Assembly: GCA_964565335.1 (NCBI GenBank)
Contig: CAZMEN010000008.1
Span: 3,048 to 67,047, forward strand
DNA: 64,000 nt
Direction of reading: 5' to 3'
From: Litorimonas sp964565335
GTDB taxonomy: Bacteria > Pseudomonadota > Alphaproteobacteria > Caulobacterales > Maricaulaceae
Shown: piece by piece, positions 38,561 through 49,100 of the stretch
Layout of the letters: each line of letters opens with the position of its first letter
How positions within the stretch are numbered: the stretch's first letter is position 1
Position numbers and translations under genes: made by a program
Notes under the pieces: model-generated
What the model saw: the letters and a program-made list of their open reading frames with translations, nothing else
What the model was told of the DNA's origin: nothing
Databases searched by the model: none

Positions 38561-40033
38561 ATGGCAGGCAGTTTCCCGCATAAAATCATTATATATGGCG
38601 ACGGCTTGGCTGGTCAGTTAGCGGCAACGGCCTTGCTAAAAGCTCTGCCGAAAGAAACGGATATCATTCTATTAGGGACACAGGCAGACGCAAAAACAGA
38701 TATATTTTATGGCTCGGTGACATCACCGTCCATTTACGATTTTTTCCTAAGCCTTGGGATTTCGGAACCTGAAGTCCTGCTCAATACATCCACGTCATTT
38801 TCACTTGGGACGCAATATGAGGCATGGGGGGCTGATAATCGGTCTTGGACGCAAAGTTTCCATACGCCCCTGCCCCTTTTCGGCACGGTCGGATTTCATC
38901 ATTATTTGAAACGTCTGTCGAACGCGGCCTCCAAACCTTTTGCCTTATCGGATTATATTATGTCGGTTCAGGCGGCAGAAAAGGGCGTTTTCGCACACCC
39001 CCCTGAAGGCCAGAAAATCCCGCTCGCAACGGTAAAATATGGCTACCATTTCCATCCGTTCGAATGGGTAGAGTTTCTATCACAGCGCTTAAAGCCCTCC
39101 CGCATCAAAGAGAAAAAGGGTTCAGTCAAAGAGTTGAATATAGAAAACGGACGTATCATTTCTCTGACACTCGCAGATGGACAACAGATAGATTCAGACC
39201 TTGTCATCGATTGCGGCGGGCAAGACTCGATAATCTCACAGGCCCTTTCGGAAACGAATGCACATCACTGGCAAGGCCAGCGCCGCCTAAAAGCTTCAGT
39301 GAAGGTGGAGCCAAGTGACGCTATGGAAAGTGTCTGCCGCAAATTGACGGCCCATGATAACGGATGGGCAGCCGCAACACCTTTACAAGGAAAAACACAT
39401 CATCTCACTCTATCAGCGGCGAAAAGCGATGAGACCGATGAGGGGCCTCTCAACATTACCTTGGGACGGGTTCAATCCGCTTGGACAGGAAATTGTGTGA
39501 GGCTGGGACTCAGTGCAGCCGCTTTGGAGCCTCTTACCCCTGCGCCGCTCATGATATTGCAGCGAGATATTGAACGTCTTTTGGAACTTCTACCGGTATC
39601 GGATGACATGCGCGTGGAGGAACGAGAATATAACAGACGCTTCGCCGATGATTACGATAACGCGGCTTCGTTCCATCGCGCTTTTTTCGGCGAGGTAGAG
39701 AACGCCGATAAAGACATAAATTATTGGCAAGATGCTTGCCGCGAAAAGATAGATGAAAAACTCATCAATAAAATTACTCAATTTGAAAGCCGAGGCGTCT
39801 TTGCGACTTACGATTATGAACCGTTCAGCCCTGAAGACTGGGCCATACTACATTTTGGGATGGGACGAGACATGCAACGCTATGACCCCCTCGCGGACCG
39901 AATTCCCGAAGCCGCCCTCGCGAACAAACTCTCTCAAATGAAAACCGCTATCAAACAAATGGCAGATAAAATGCCGCCTCATCAACATTATATGAGCGGC
40001 CTGCTTAAATATTTGAAAGAAAAACATGGGTGA
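38561..40033 (+). CDS. divergent halogenase-like flavoprotein lacking the catalytic Lys
   Basis: 490 residues and clearly homologous to its three neighbours, yet the key positions differ. The FAD loop is kept loosely (YGDGLAG, 12-18). GVGEAT is replaced by YGSVTSP, the ATFKLG Lys is Ser81 (TSFSLG), WxWxIP reads WAAATPLQ, and LEPLEST reads LEPLTPA. Overall segments such as YGYHFHPFEWVEFL, VIDCGGQ and RDDYDNAASFHRAFF-like C-terminal helices still align. It is therefore unlikely to halogenate; it may bind a partner, bind flavin for another purpose, or be a scaffold. The next gene begins inside its last codons, implying translational coupling and retained function. Confidence 0.8.
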   Translation: MAGSFPHKIIIYGDGLAGQLAATALLKALPKETDIILLGTQADAKTDIFYGSVTSPSIYDFFLSLGISEPEVLLNTSTSFSLGTQYEAWGADNRSWTQSFHTPLPLFGTVGFHHYLKRLSNAASKPFALSDYIMSVQAAEKGVFAHPPEGQKIPLATVKYGYHFHPFEWVEFLSQRLKPSRIKEKKGSVKELNIENGRIISLTLADGQQIDSDLVIDCGGQDSIISQALSETNAHHWQGQRRLKASVKVEPSDAMESVCRKLTAHDNGWAAATPLQGKTHHLTLSAAKSDETDEGPLNITLGRVQSAWTGNCVRLGLSAAALEPLTPAPLMILQRDIERLLELLPVSDDMRVEEREYNRRFADDYDNAASFHRAFFGEVENADKDINYWQDACREKIDEKLINKITQFESRGVFATYDYEPFSPEDWAILHFGMGRDMQRYDPLADRIPEAALANKLSQMKTAIKQMADKMPPHQHYMSGLLKYLKEKHG

Positions 40034-41543
40034 CCCTCAAAAATCCAGTTTAAAAAATATCGTCATTGTGGGCGGCGGATCAGCGGGCTGGATGACAGCG
40101 GCGGCCTTGTCGAGCATGCTCGCCTCTCACCCGATTACCATCACGCTAATTGAATCTGACGCAATTGGCACAGTCGGCGTAGGCGAAGCCACTATCCCTG
40201 ACATGATTAATTTCAATGCGCTTTTGGGTATTGATGAAGCTGAATTTCTAAAGGCTACAAATGGCACGATTAAGCTCGGTATTGAGTTCAGAGATTGGGG
40301 ACGCAAAGGGGAGGCCTATATCCATCCCTTCGGTAATATTGGCGTAGACATGCAAGGAATTGATTTCCACCAATACTGGCTTCATGCAAAGGCAAATGGA
40401 AATAAAGCCCCGCTAGAAGATTACAGCATCTCCTCTATAGCTGCCAAAGCGCATAAATTTGTCAGGCCCAGTAATGACCCGCGCTCCATTTTATCGCACC
40501 TTAGATACGCCTATCATATTGATGCCACGCTCTATGCTAAATATTTGCGAGGCTATGCCGAAGAACGCGGCGTGGTGAGGCGCGAGGGCATCGTCAACGA
40601 TATTACGCAAAACAATGAGAGCGGGGATATTACCCAACTGACCCTAGAATCAGGCGAAGTCATTGACGGTGATTTCTTCTTTGACTGCACAGGCTTTCGA
40701 GCGCTTCTTACGGAGAAAACTCTACGAACACCTCTCAAGGATTGGCGGCACTGGCTTCCTTGCGACACAGCGCAAACGGTCGCGAGTAAACGCCAAGGCC
40801 CGCTTATTCCTTATACGAAAGCGACCGCTCACACCGCGGGTTGGCAGTGGCGCATCCCGACACAGACGCGCACAGGCAATGGACATATTTATTCTAGCCA
40901 ATACATGAACGATGACGAAGCAATCAAAATTTTGATGGATAACCTGGATAGCGAAGCCTTAGCTGAGCCCCGCAAAATTCGTTTCAAAACAGGATGCCGC
41001 GAAACGTATTGGAATAAAAACTGTATCGCCGTTGGCCTCTCGGCCGGGTTTTTGGAACCACTAGAGTCTACATCGCTTTATTTAATTCAGATGGGCATCA
41101 GCCGGTTCATCAGCCTCTTCCCAACAACTGAAGTATCAGATGTTGTCAGAGCCGAATATAATCGACAAATGCAAAAAGAGTTTGATCAGGTTAGAGACTT
41201 TATCATCCTGCATTATGTCGCCACGGAACGTGACGACAGTCCGTTTTGGAATTATTGCAGAACCATGGATATTCCTGATAGTCTAAAACACAAAATAGAG
41301 TTGTTCAAAGAGGCCGGACGGGTCTTTCCTTATGACGACGAGCTCTTTTCAAAACCCAGCTGGATTGCCGTCTTCTTGGGGCAAAACCTTAGCCCGAACA
41401 CCTATGATCCGATTGTGGCAGGTCTGCCAATAGAACAAGTTCAACATAGTTTAAATTCCATGCGCAACGCTATGGTTCAGACCACCCAAAAAATGCCAAC
41501 ACATGAAGTTTATCTTAAACAACATGGCGCCACCCACACCTAA
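40026..41543 (+). CDS. flavin-dependent tryptophan-halogenase-like protein 2
   Basis: 505 residues. Canonical features: VGGGSAGW FAD loop, GVGEATIP, GTIKLGIEF with the catalytic-type Lys (about residue 84), TAGWQWRIP, and AGFLEPLESTSLYLI. The start overlaps the end of the divergent paralogue by 8 bases, so the two are coupled. It is closer in sequence to the first and last genes of the set than to its immediate upstream neighbour. Cytoplasmic. The native substrate is unknown. Confidence 0.9.
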   Translation: MGDPQKSSLKNIVIVGGGSAGWMTAAALSSMLASHPITITLIESDAIGTVGVGEATIPDMINFNALLGIDEAEFLKATNGTIKLGIEFRDWGRKGEAYIHPFGNIGVDMQGIDFHQYWLHAKANGNKAPLEDYSISSIAAKAHKFVRPSNDPRSILSHLRYAYHIDATLYAKYLRGYAEERGVVRREGIVNDITQNNESGDITQLTLESGEVIDGDFFFDCTGFRALLTEKTLRTPLKDWRHWLPCDTAQTVASKRQGPLIPYTKATAHTAGWQWRIPTQTRTGNGHIYSSQYMNDDEAIKILMDNLDSEALAEPRKIRFKTGCRETYWNKNCIAVGLSAGFLEPLESTSLYLIQMGISRFISLFPTTEVSDVVRAEYNRQMQKEFDQVRDFIILHYVATERDDSPFWNYCRTMDIPDSLKHKIELFKEAGRVFPYDDELFSKPSWIAVFLGQNLSPNTYDPIVAGLPIEQVQHSLNSMRNAMVQTTQKMPTHEVYLKQHGATHT

Positions 41544-41569
41544 GTTCTATCCGCAATTAAAGACACACC

Positions 41570-43078
41570 ATGCAAGATCAGCGTATTAAAAACATTGTCA
41601 TTGTCGGCGGCGGGACAGCCGGATGGATGGTTGCGGCGGGATTGTCACGCCTCATCCCCAGCAAAGATATCACTATCACTTTAATCGAGTCGGAAACTAT
41701 CGGTACTGTCGGTGTCGGCGAAGCCACGATTCCCCACATCACCTATTTCAATAAGCTTTTAGGATTGGATGAAAATGAATTTATCAAAAAGACAAATGCC
41801 ACTTTTAAACTCGGGATTGAATTTGTTGACTGGAATAAAAAAGGCGACCGTTACCTCCATCCTTTTGGTGATTATGGCTTACCTATGGATGGGCTCAGAT
41901 TCCATCATTTCTGGCATCGTTATAACCGGATGGGCTTAAGTCACTCACTGGATGACTATTGCCTTCAAATCTTGGCAGCCCAAGAAGAAAAGTTCCAACG
42001 ACCTGATATGAATTTGAAGAATTCTCCATTAAATTCAATCGTTTACGCATTTCAATTTGACGCGTCCCTCTATGCGAAGTTCATGCGAGAATTTGCCGAA
42101 GCGCGCGGCGTAACGCGTATAGAAGGCCGTATTACCGAAGCGGATCAAGACCCTGAGACAGGGCACATTACAGCCGTTAAAATGGAAAATGGCACTCAAC
42201 AAAGCGGTGATTTTTTCATTGACTGTTCCGGCTTCCGAGGGCTTCTAATCGAGCAGACTCTGAAGACAGGTTATGATGATTGGAGCGCTTATTTACCTTG
42301 TAACCGCGCCATCGCTCGTGCGAGCGAGTCAATTGGAGACCCCCTTCCCTATACGCGTGCGACGGCCAAAGAGGCGGGCTGGCAGTGGCGCATTCCGCTG
42401 CAATCGCGCGTTGGTAACGGTCATGTCTATTGCTCTGATTTCATCAGCGATGAAGAGGCTCTCGACACGCTTAATGAAGGAATTGAAGGAAAGCCGATTT
42501 CAGAGCCCAACTTTCTACGCTTCACAACGGGTATTCGGAAAAAAACATGGAACAAAAATGTTGTCTCAATAGGATTAGCAGCAGGGTTTTTAGAGCCGCT
42601 GGAGTCCACCTCTATTCACCTAATTCAGACGGCAATTGCTCGGCTTATGGCCAACTTCCCTGACAAGACTTTCTCGCAGGCCAATATAGATTATTTCAAC
42701 GCCAATACACTTGCTGAATATCAACAGGTAAGGGATTTTCTAATTTTGCATTATTACGCTACTGAACGGGATGATAGTCCGTTTTGGAATTATTGCCGCA
42801 CGATGGATGTCCCTGATACGCTTGAAGAACGGATCGCTCTCTATAAGGATAATGCTCGTGTCTTCCGACGTGACAATGAAATTTTCGGAGAAACGAGCTG
42901 GCTTGCTGTGATGCATGGCCAGGGCCTTACGCCTCGGTCTTATCACCCTATGGCTGACGCCTTACCAGAAGACGTTTTAAAACAAAGAATGAAACAATTG
43001 GAAACTGTCACCCAAGCCTGTCTCGCCCAAATGCCGTCACATCAAAGCTTCATAAATCAGCACTGTAAAGCGGTCTAG
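41570..43078 (+). CDS. flavin-dependent tryptophan-halogenase-like protein 3
   Basis: 502 residues with VGGGTAGW, GVGEATIPH, ATFKLGIEF (Lys about residue 80), AGWQWRIPLQ and AGFLEPLESTSIHLIQ. All active-site motifs of the family are present. Last of the four co-directional halogenase-like genes, 26 bases after the previous one. No terminator is obvious after it. The TPR gene starts 85 bases downstream and may be read through. Confidence 0.9.
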   Translation: MQDQRIKNIVIVGGGTAGWMVAAGLSRLIPSKDITITLIESETIGTVGVGEATIPHITYFNKLLGLDENEFIKKTNATFKLGIEFVDWNKKGDRYLHPFGDYGLPMDGLRFHHFWHRYNRMGLSHSLDDYCLQILAAQEEKFQRPDMNLKNSPLNSIVYAFQFDASLYAKFMREFAEARGVTRIEGRITEADQDPETGHITAVKMENGTQQSGDFFIDCSGFRGLLIEQTLKTGYDDWSAYLPCNRAIARASESIGDPLPYTRATAKEAGWQWRIPLQSRVGNGHVYCSDFISDEEALDTLNEGIEGKPISEPNFLRFTTGIRKKTWNKNVVSIGLAAGFLEPLESTSIHLIQTAIARLMANFPDKTFSQANIDYFNANTLAEYQQVRDFLILHYYATERDDSPFWNYCRTMDVPDTLEERIALYKDNARVFRRDNEIFGETSWLAVMHGQGLTPRSYHPMADALPEDVLKQRMKQLETVTQACLAQMPSHQSFINQHCKAV

Positions 43079-43163
43079 ACCGATAAAAACTTACCAATCA
43101 ATTATTTGATGTAATTAAATAAATAGGGTATAAGGGTGGCGTTAGAATTTTGAGGATTTAATC

Positions 43164-43868
43164 ATGTTGCGAATAACTCTTTTATCTCTTCTCACTTCGG
43201 CCTTCATTTTAGTCGGGCAGGCACCGGCTTTCTCGCAAGAGAATTCAAATGCGGATAATGAAGTCGTAGACGAGGTTATTTCGGAAGGCACGATACGCAC
43301 AGACCGCGCTATGTCGGCTTATCTTTCCGGTGACTTCAAGACAGCAGAGGTCGAATTTAAAAAGAATGCATTTTGTGCTTTACGGGCCACCCGTAATTTT
43401 CGCGCCGGCGTCGAGGATGCACGCGACAGCACGCTCCGCGCTGATGTCGGAACAGATGTTGATGCGCCCTCTCAACCTGCAGGCGGCCAAGGCGGAGCCT
43501 TCGTTCCTACAGTTCAAACCACGGCCCCCTCTGGTAATATCAATTCGACAAACCTCGAAAAAGGGGGGCAAACGCCTGAACGCACATGTGCCGATCGCGG
43601 GTTTCAGCTCTACATGACAGGATTATCGCAAATTAAATTGGGTAAACTTGAGGACGCAAAAAAATCGTTCAAGAGCGCGACTGTTCACCGGAAGTCAATC
43701 TATGATGCCTATTTCCGACTCGCTTTGCTAGAGTATCAAGACGGTAACAAGGATAAAGCCAAGTCGCAGTTCCGGAAGCTAAAGCGCCTTCAGAACAAGT
43801 GCAAAAAATGCGAATTCGAGAAAGAAATTGATGAGCAAGTTGACTATCTTGCCTCCATTCTCGGTTAG
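43164..43868 (+). CDS. periplasmic TPR-repeat protein
   Basis: 234 residues with a signal peptide (LLSLLTSAFILVGQAPAFSQ). After a first helix pair (MSAYLSGDFKTAEVEFKKNAF) there is a low-complexity Gly/Pro/Thr linker and then two clear tetratricopeptide units (GFQLYMTGLSQIKLGKLEDAKKSFKSA and YDAYFRLALLEYQDGNKDKAKSQFRKL). A cysteine group (NKCKKCEF) follows. TPR proteins hold protein complexes; here, being exported and next to a TonB receptor locus, it may serve envelope transport. Ribosome site TGAGGA before the ATG. Function otherwise unknown. Confidence 0.75.
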   Translation: MLRITLLSLLTSAFILVGQAPAFSQENSNADNEVVDEVISEGTIRTDRAMSAYLSGDFKTAEVEFKKNAFCALRATRNFRAGVEDARDSTLRADVGTDVDAPSQPAGGQGGAFVPTVQTTAPSGNINSTNLEKGGQTPERTCADRGFQLYMTGLSQIKLGKLEDAKKSFKSATVHRKSIYDAYFRLALLEYQDGNKDKAKSQFRKLKRLQNKCKKCEFEKEIDEQVDYLASILG

Positions 43869-43943
43869 GTTAGGCTTAAACGTCCTTTGTCTTCGGTTAT
43901 ATTTAGGTGTGTAGACCTTTCGAGGACAACTGCGTTGACAAAT

Positions 43944-43957
43944 TGACAGCGCTGTCA
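43944..43957. promoter_or_regulatory. LacI-family operator palindrome (copy 2)
   Basis: TGACAGCGCTGTCA, identical to the core of the palindrome at 36814-36833. It is 48 bases upstream of the gene at 44005 and downstream of the TPR gene, so it probably controls the secreted carbohydrate-binding-like protein. Confidence 0.7.
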
Positions 43958-44004
43958 GGCGTCGTTAAATTATTTCTATAACTACAAAATCAGGGGATTA
44001 GCTT

Positions 44005-44631
44005 ATGTTTAAACGTTTTATCGCGTCGACCTCATCGGCGCTACTCATCTCTCTTGCGGCCGTCGCGCCACACGCTCTCGCTAATGATGCCGAAGACGCA
44101 CAAATGCGGGAGGCTTTAGCAGCCTTAGATGCCTCATTACCAGGCAAATTAATCAATAATCCTTATGTCATTGAATGGAAAACAGAAGGACCAGACCAAA
44201 AAAGTAAACTTGTTGAAGCGAATGGCGGCCCCGGCGGCATGGCCTATCAAGTGAGAGTGAAGAAAAGTAAACGTCAACATTGGGACATTGCGACCCGCAT
44301 CCCCATGTCCACGGATGTTGCTGAAGGCGATACGATTCTTGTCTCTTTCTGGGCGCGTGCGGAGAGGCCTCCAAAAGGTAGAGACACTGGGAAAATCACA
44401 ATTACCTACCAACGCAATATTGACCCTTACGATTCTGTTTTTGAAGAGCAAATCGACCTCGGAACGGAGTGGAAGTTACATAACGTGGCCGGCACTGCTA
44501 AGCGCGGTTATTCTGCGCCCAAGACTAATTTGAATTTCAATTTGGCCCATGCCAAACAGACCGTGGAATTTGGCCCCTTTTACGTCATGAATCTCGGACC
44601 GAACGCTGATCCCAGCAAATATATGAAATAA
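44005..44631 (+). CDS. secreted carbohydrate-binding-module-like protein
   Basis: 208 residues: signal peptide (ALLISLAAVAPHALA), then a single beta-rich domain. The pattern PGKLINNPYVIEWKT..GMAYQVRVKK..HWDIATRIPMSTDVAEGDTILVSFWARAERP..EFGPFYVMNLG is that of CBM4/9-type jelly rolls found in secreted sugar-binding proteins. No catalytic domain is attached, so it likely only binds ligand in the periplasm or outside. The LacI-type operator just upstream connects it to the receptor/halogenase locus, and a strong terminator follows. The domain call rests on pattern, not on an alignment. Confidence 0.6.
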   Translation: MFKRFIASTSSALLISLAAVAPHALANDAEDAQMREALAALDASLPGKLINNPYVIEWKTEGPDQKSKLVEANGGPGGMAYQVRVKKSKRQHWDIATRIPMSTDVAEGDTILVSFWARAERPPKGRDTGKITITYQRNIDPYDSVFEEQIDLGTEWKLHNVAGTAKRGYSAPKTNLNFNLAHAKQTVEFGPFYVMNLGPNADPSKYMK

Positions 44632-44656
44632 TTCTTTTTCACATTTTGACGACTTC

Positions 44657-44684
44657 AAAGCCCTCCTTAAAGAGGGCTTTTTTA
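44657..44684 (+). terminator. Rho-independent terminator after the CBM-like gene
   Basis: AAAGCCCTC pairs with GAGGGCTTT around CTTAAA, followed by a run of Ts. It closes the rightward transcript of the receptor/halogenase neighbourhood. Confidence 0.88.
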
Positions 44685-44716
44685 TTTTCTGAATAGATGA
44701 AAGAACCGCGAATGCG

Positions 44717-46048
44717 TTATTGAGGAAACTGGCGAACTGTCACGCCTTGCCGCTGCGCGGCGTTTATGAAGCGCTTAGACGCCCGGCCAATCACATGCAT
44801 TTCTTGTGGGGAGCCGTCATTATGTAGCCAGTTTAAAGCCTCGAGATTATGTAGCAGATCTCCATAAACCGGTGTGACTCGTCTCCCTGAGCGCGTTTTA
44901 TAGGATGGGAAATAAGTATCGCGGTCAAATGTTGTAATCTCACCACGGGCATGCATGGCCGAAATATGGCGAGCCCGCGAAAGATGTGCACGCGCCGCCG
45001 CCCTATCCTGCGCCCAATAGGCCTCGTCAAATAGACGGCGTTTCACGTCTGTATCCCCTATGGGATTGAGAAGTTTAAAAAATTCACGGCGTTGCTGCTT
45101 GGTGAAAATCTTACTTTTGTAAAACGCTTCAATCCGCATCCTGTCTTCGCCCCAAGCTTCGATCTGATCTTTTTCGAAATTCCGGCGGCGATGGGCGTCT
45201 TCATAATTCGATATAAACTCACCATTATTATAATATCCAACGCCCTGCATAACGGGGCTGATGGCTTCGATACCAGCATTGCCAACGCCGATTTTAACAG
45301 CTGTGCCAATGTAACTCTCGGCATAAGCAATCCTGTCAATTTGAAAGCGATAGTCTTTATTTTCCGTCTGTGGGTCTGTGCCAAATTCGCGGTGGAGTTT
45401 TCTCGCCGCATTATGTTTCCCCATAAGGGAGTTTGCGCCGGACCAAATATCGCTGCCCGCCTTTTTAACACAATTAAACCCTTTACATCGCGTCGCGCCT
45501 ACGCCGGATGTTAAACGTTCTCCGGTCACAAATAATTCACCGACGCCGTTCAACAATCCGCCAGCAACATCGACTGTTAACTCAGGAATAAACAGAGCTG
45601 CATCGCCAAGGGACTCTACCTCCCCAGCTCGACTGCCGAGCCCTTTTGCAACCCTCACAGGGGTCTTGACCAAATTGACCATACGCGCGCCAGTCGATTG
45701 CAGCACAACCCCCGGTGTCGAGCGCATCCTCAAAATTTCGGTCGCGTAAAGTTCGTAAATATAAACCCGGACATCCTGCGTGCCCTTCACCGTGATATCA
45801 CCGTCCTCCGTGCGGATTTGGTAACGCAGCATATCGCCTTCCAACACGGCATAAGGATAAACTTGATGATGTTTACCACTCATCCAATCTTCGCCCAAAA
45901 TGTCGAGTGTCGCGACCCGAAATTCCGTTTCGGCTGAATTTTGCGGAGGGCGCGTGTGAAAATGGGAAGCGGACACGGCAGGTGACAGCCACCCAGCTAA
46001 AATCAGAGAGAAAAGCAGGGTGGATTTATGAATAGAAAATTTCATCAC
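44717..46048 (-). CDS. exported protein of unknown function
   Basis: 443 residues with a signal peptide (LLFSLILAGWLSPAVSASHF). I do not recognise the family. Visible are an N-terminal beta-rich part (EFRVATLDILGEDWMSG..YPYAVLEGDMLRYQIRTEDGDITVKGTQDV), a middle Gly/Val-rich stretch that could lie along a membrane (AALFIPELTVDVAGGLLNGVGELFVTG), two cysteines (CKGFNC) and a long charged helical C-terminus. It lies downstream of the RND pump genes on the same strand, 118 bases away, and may be transcribed with them. The start could be the second Met. Confidence 0.6.
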   Translation of the reverse strand: MMKFSIHKSTLLFSLILAGWLSPAVSASHFHTRPPQNSAETEFRVATLDILGEDWMSGKHHQVYPYAVLEGDMLRYQIRTEDGDITVKGTQDVRVYIYELYATEILRMRSTPGVVLQSTGARMVNLVKTPVRVAKGLGSRAGEVESLGDAALFIPELTVDVAGGLLNGVGELFVTGERLTSGVGATRCKGFNCVKKAGSDIWSGANSLMGKHNAARKLHREFGTDPQTENKDYRFQIDRIAYAESYIGTAVKIGVGNAGIEAISPVMQGVGYYNNGEFISNYEDAHRRRNFEKDQIEAWGEDRMRIEAFYKSKIFTKQQRREFFKLLNPIGDTDVKRRLFDEAYWAQDRAAARAHLSRARHISAMHARGEITTFDRDTYFPSYKTRSGRRVTPVYGDLLHNLEALNWLHNDGSPQEMHVIGRASKRFINAAQRQGVTVRQFPQ

Positions 46049-46166
46049 CTCGCCTTTCTTTCAATTCATTTACGGTCAGTTTTGGGATTTGTCTCCCCTA
46101 ATGCATTAACCATGCCTGAATAATACCAATCTGTGCAAAAGAAAAACGCATAATCCCGTGAGAATC

Positions 46167-49100
46167 CTACGTATCCCTCGGCCAAAACGGCTCTCTGGGC
46201 TTTCCGTTTATGAGATAAACAAAGAAACGTCGAATATCTGCCCCGATTCCGTAAAGTGCTGGCACGAAGAACAAAGTGACAAGGAGAGCAAATAAAACGC
46301 CAAAGGCGAGGCTTATTGCTATCGGAATCAACCACTGTGCTTGCAATGATTTTTCCATTAACAGAGGCAGGAGCCCAACAAAGGTCGTCAACGACGTCAA
46401 CAAGATTGGCCGGAAACGGCGTGTACCGGCCTCTACTAAAGCATCCGCCGCAGCGACGCCTTTATCCCGCAGGCGATGCACGTAATCCAATAAGACCAAA
46501 TTATCATTCACCGCGACACCCGCTGCCGCAAACATACCGAGTATCGACAATAACGACATTGAAACACCGAAAAGCAAATGTCCGATAATCATGCCGCAAT
46601 AACAAAACGGAATTGCTGCAAACAAAATCAAAATCGGTTCAGCATAAGATTTAAACGAAATCGCCACTAAAACATAAGCGGCCAATAACGCGATACCTAA
46701 TAAGGTCATGAGTTCTGTTCTGAAACGAGCCTCTTCTTGGGACCGCCCGATATTACCGCGTGTCACTTTGGGATGAATTTGCTCAAAGGTGTTAAAGAAA
46801 TCATCGTCGAGTTTACTGCGGACCTCTTCGGCGCGATCGGATGCGACTTCCGCGCTCACGACAATGGCGCGTTGACGCTCCCTGCGTAAGATACGGTTCG
46901 TCCCTTTCTCGAAACGCAGGTCAGCTACGGCTTCGAGAGGAAGCTCTCGCCCGTCATTGGTCCGAATACGAATAGATCTAAGGAAGTCGAGCGACTCTCT
47001 GTCCACTCGTGGATATCGTACATAGACCCGCACATCCTCTCCGTCTCTTGGCAGACGCTGCACCTCTTCGCCGAAGAAGCCTTGGCGCACCTGTCTTGCA
47101 ACATCAGCGGTTGTGATGCCCAAGCTTTCCGCGCCGGGTTTCAAATCAAACTGCACTTCTTCAGAGGCGCTTTCCATATCGTTCACAACATTGAACACAC
47201 CCTCATAGCTTCGCAGTTCGCCCATCAAATCATCAGCCGCCGCTTGGAGGTCATCAAACTCCTTCGCATTCAGTACATACTGAATGGCGGGGCCATTATT
47301 GCCGCTCTGATAATTGACGTTGATATTCTCTGCATCCGGCACTTCGCCGATTAACTCACGCAGGCGTTCCGCGGCGTCCTTGGCTTTCATAACACGGGTT
47401 TCCGGCGGCACGAGTTTAACAAGGGCCAGAACATTATTATCGCGTGATCTTGTATACCAGTTCTCAATCAAGTCGCCATCTTTGGCTTTAATCTCTTCCT
47501 GTAATTCATGCTCAGCCTCTTGAATTTGCTTCAGCACTTCAAGAGTCCGCGCATAGGGTGTGCCTTCAGGAAGTGTAACATCAATCTCAATTTGGTCAGA
47601 CTCGCTCTCGGGGAAGAAAGTGGACGTCACCAACCCATTGCTAACGAGGCCGACAGATAAAATCATAAATCCGATAAACATAGACGCCGTCAAATAACGC
47701 CGCTTCAACGCCTTAGAAATCAAAGGGCGATAGACGGACCGCGCCACCCACATCAGGCTCTCAGAAATTTTATTCTGTAAACGCATGATACGGCTTTTAG
47801 GATTCACGGGTTTCAAATGCGCCAAATGGGCCGGTAAAATTAAGAGTGACTCAATCAATGAGAATAGCAAGGCGAGTATCACGACCAAAGAAATGGCGCG
47901 TGTAAAGTCACTCATACCGCCCGATAAAAACATCCAAGGCGCGAAGAAAATCATGGTCGTAAGAACCGCGAAAACAACAGGCTTAATCACCATGCTTGTC
48001 CCTTTGACTGCGGCATCCAAATCGACTTCGCCTTCTTCTGTTTTGAAATGAATAGCCTCGCCAACAATAATCGCATCATCAACAATTACGCCAATCACCA
48101 AGAGAAAAGCGAAAGTTGAAATCATATTAAAGGACACATCAAAGAGCGGTAGTAGAGCCAACCCACCAGCAAACGCCGTTGCGATACCAATAGAAACCCA
48201 AAGCGCAATTTTTGGACGCAAGAACAGCATGAGTGTCAAACAGACCAATAACAAGCCGGTGAAGAAGTTCTTCGCAATCGTATTTATGCGTCCCGAATAA
48301 TCAGCTTCTGCATTCTCCCATTCCGTTATGGTAATACCCTCAGGAATGTCATCCTTAATACGTTTCACATAACCGGACACATTTCTGGACATTTTGACAA
48401 TATCCATATTGGGGCCGCTCATGACCTGAACCAAAATCGTGCGTTTTCCATTAACTGTGGCAAGCAGATTGACCTGTTCAAACCCATCAATAACCGTTGC
48501 TATATCTCTGACGCGGATGACCGCGCCATTTTCGTCTTGACGGATAACGATGTTTTCAAATTCTTGTTGAGTATCCGCTTGATTACGCGTCCGTAGCTGC
48601 ATATTGCCGACGTCCGTGCGGACACTGCCTGATGAAGCATTCACCGACGTACCTCTGACGGCCGCCGCAACCTCGCTTAAGGTCAAACCATATTGGCGAA
48701 GGCTGTCTTCAGACACTTCGATGGAGACCTCTTCGCCTCTGACTCCGAACAAATCGACAGATGGAACATACCCCAACAGACCGACCTCTCGGCGTGTCTT
48801 CTCAGCGAAACGCTTCAGGTCTCTTTCACTCACTGTGTCATCGCCAGAAACTGCCAATCGGATAATCTCTTCGCGAGAACGGAATATATTGATTTGCGGC
48901 TCTTCAGCGGCAGGGGGGAAGGCATTAATAGAGTCGATTTGACGTTTTACATCCGCCATTAATTTCGCTTCATCGGTACTGTTATCACCGACAACCGTCA
49001 CAGAGCCTCCCCCTTCGCCGGCGAAAGCCCACATACGGTCTATGCCGTCAATCTCGGAAAGCGCCTCTTCCATGCGCACGATGAGCTGCTCTTCCACGTC

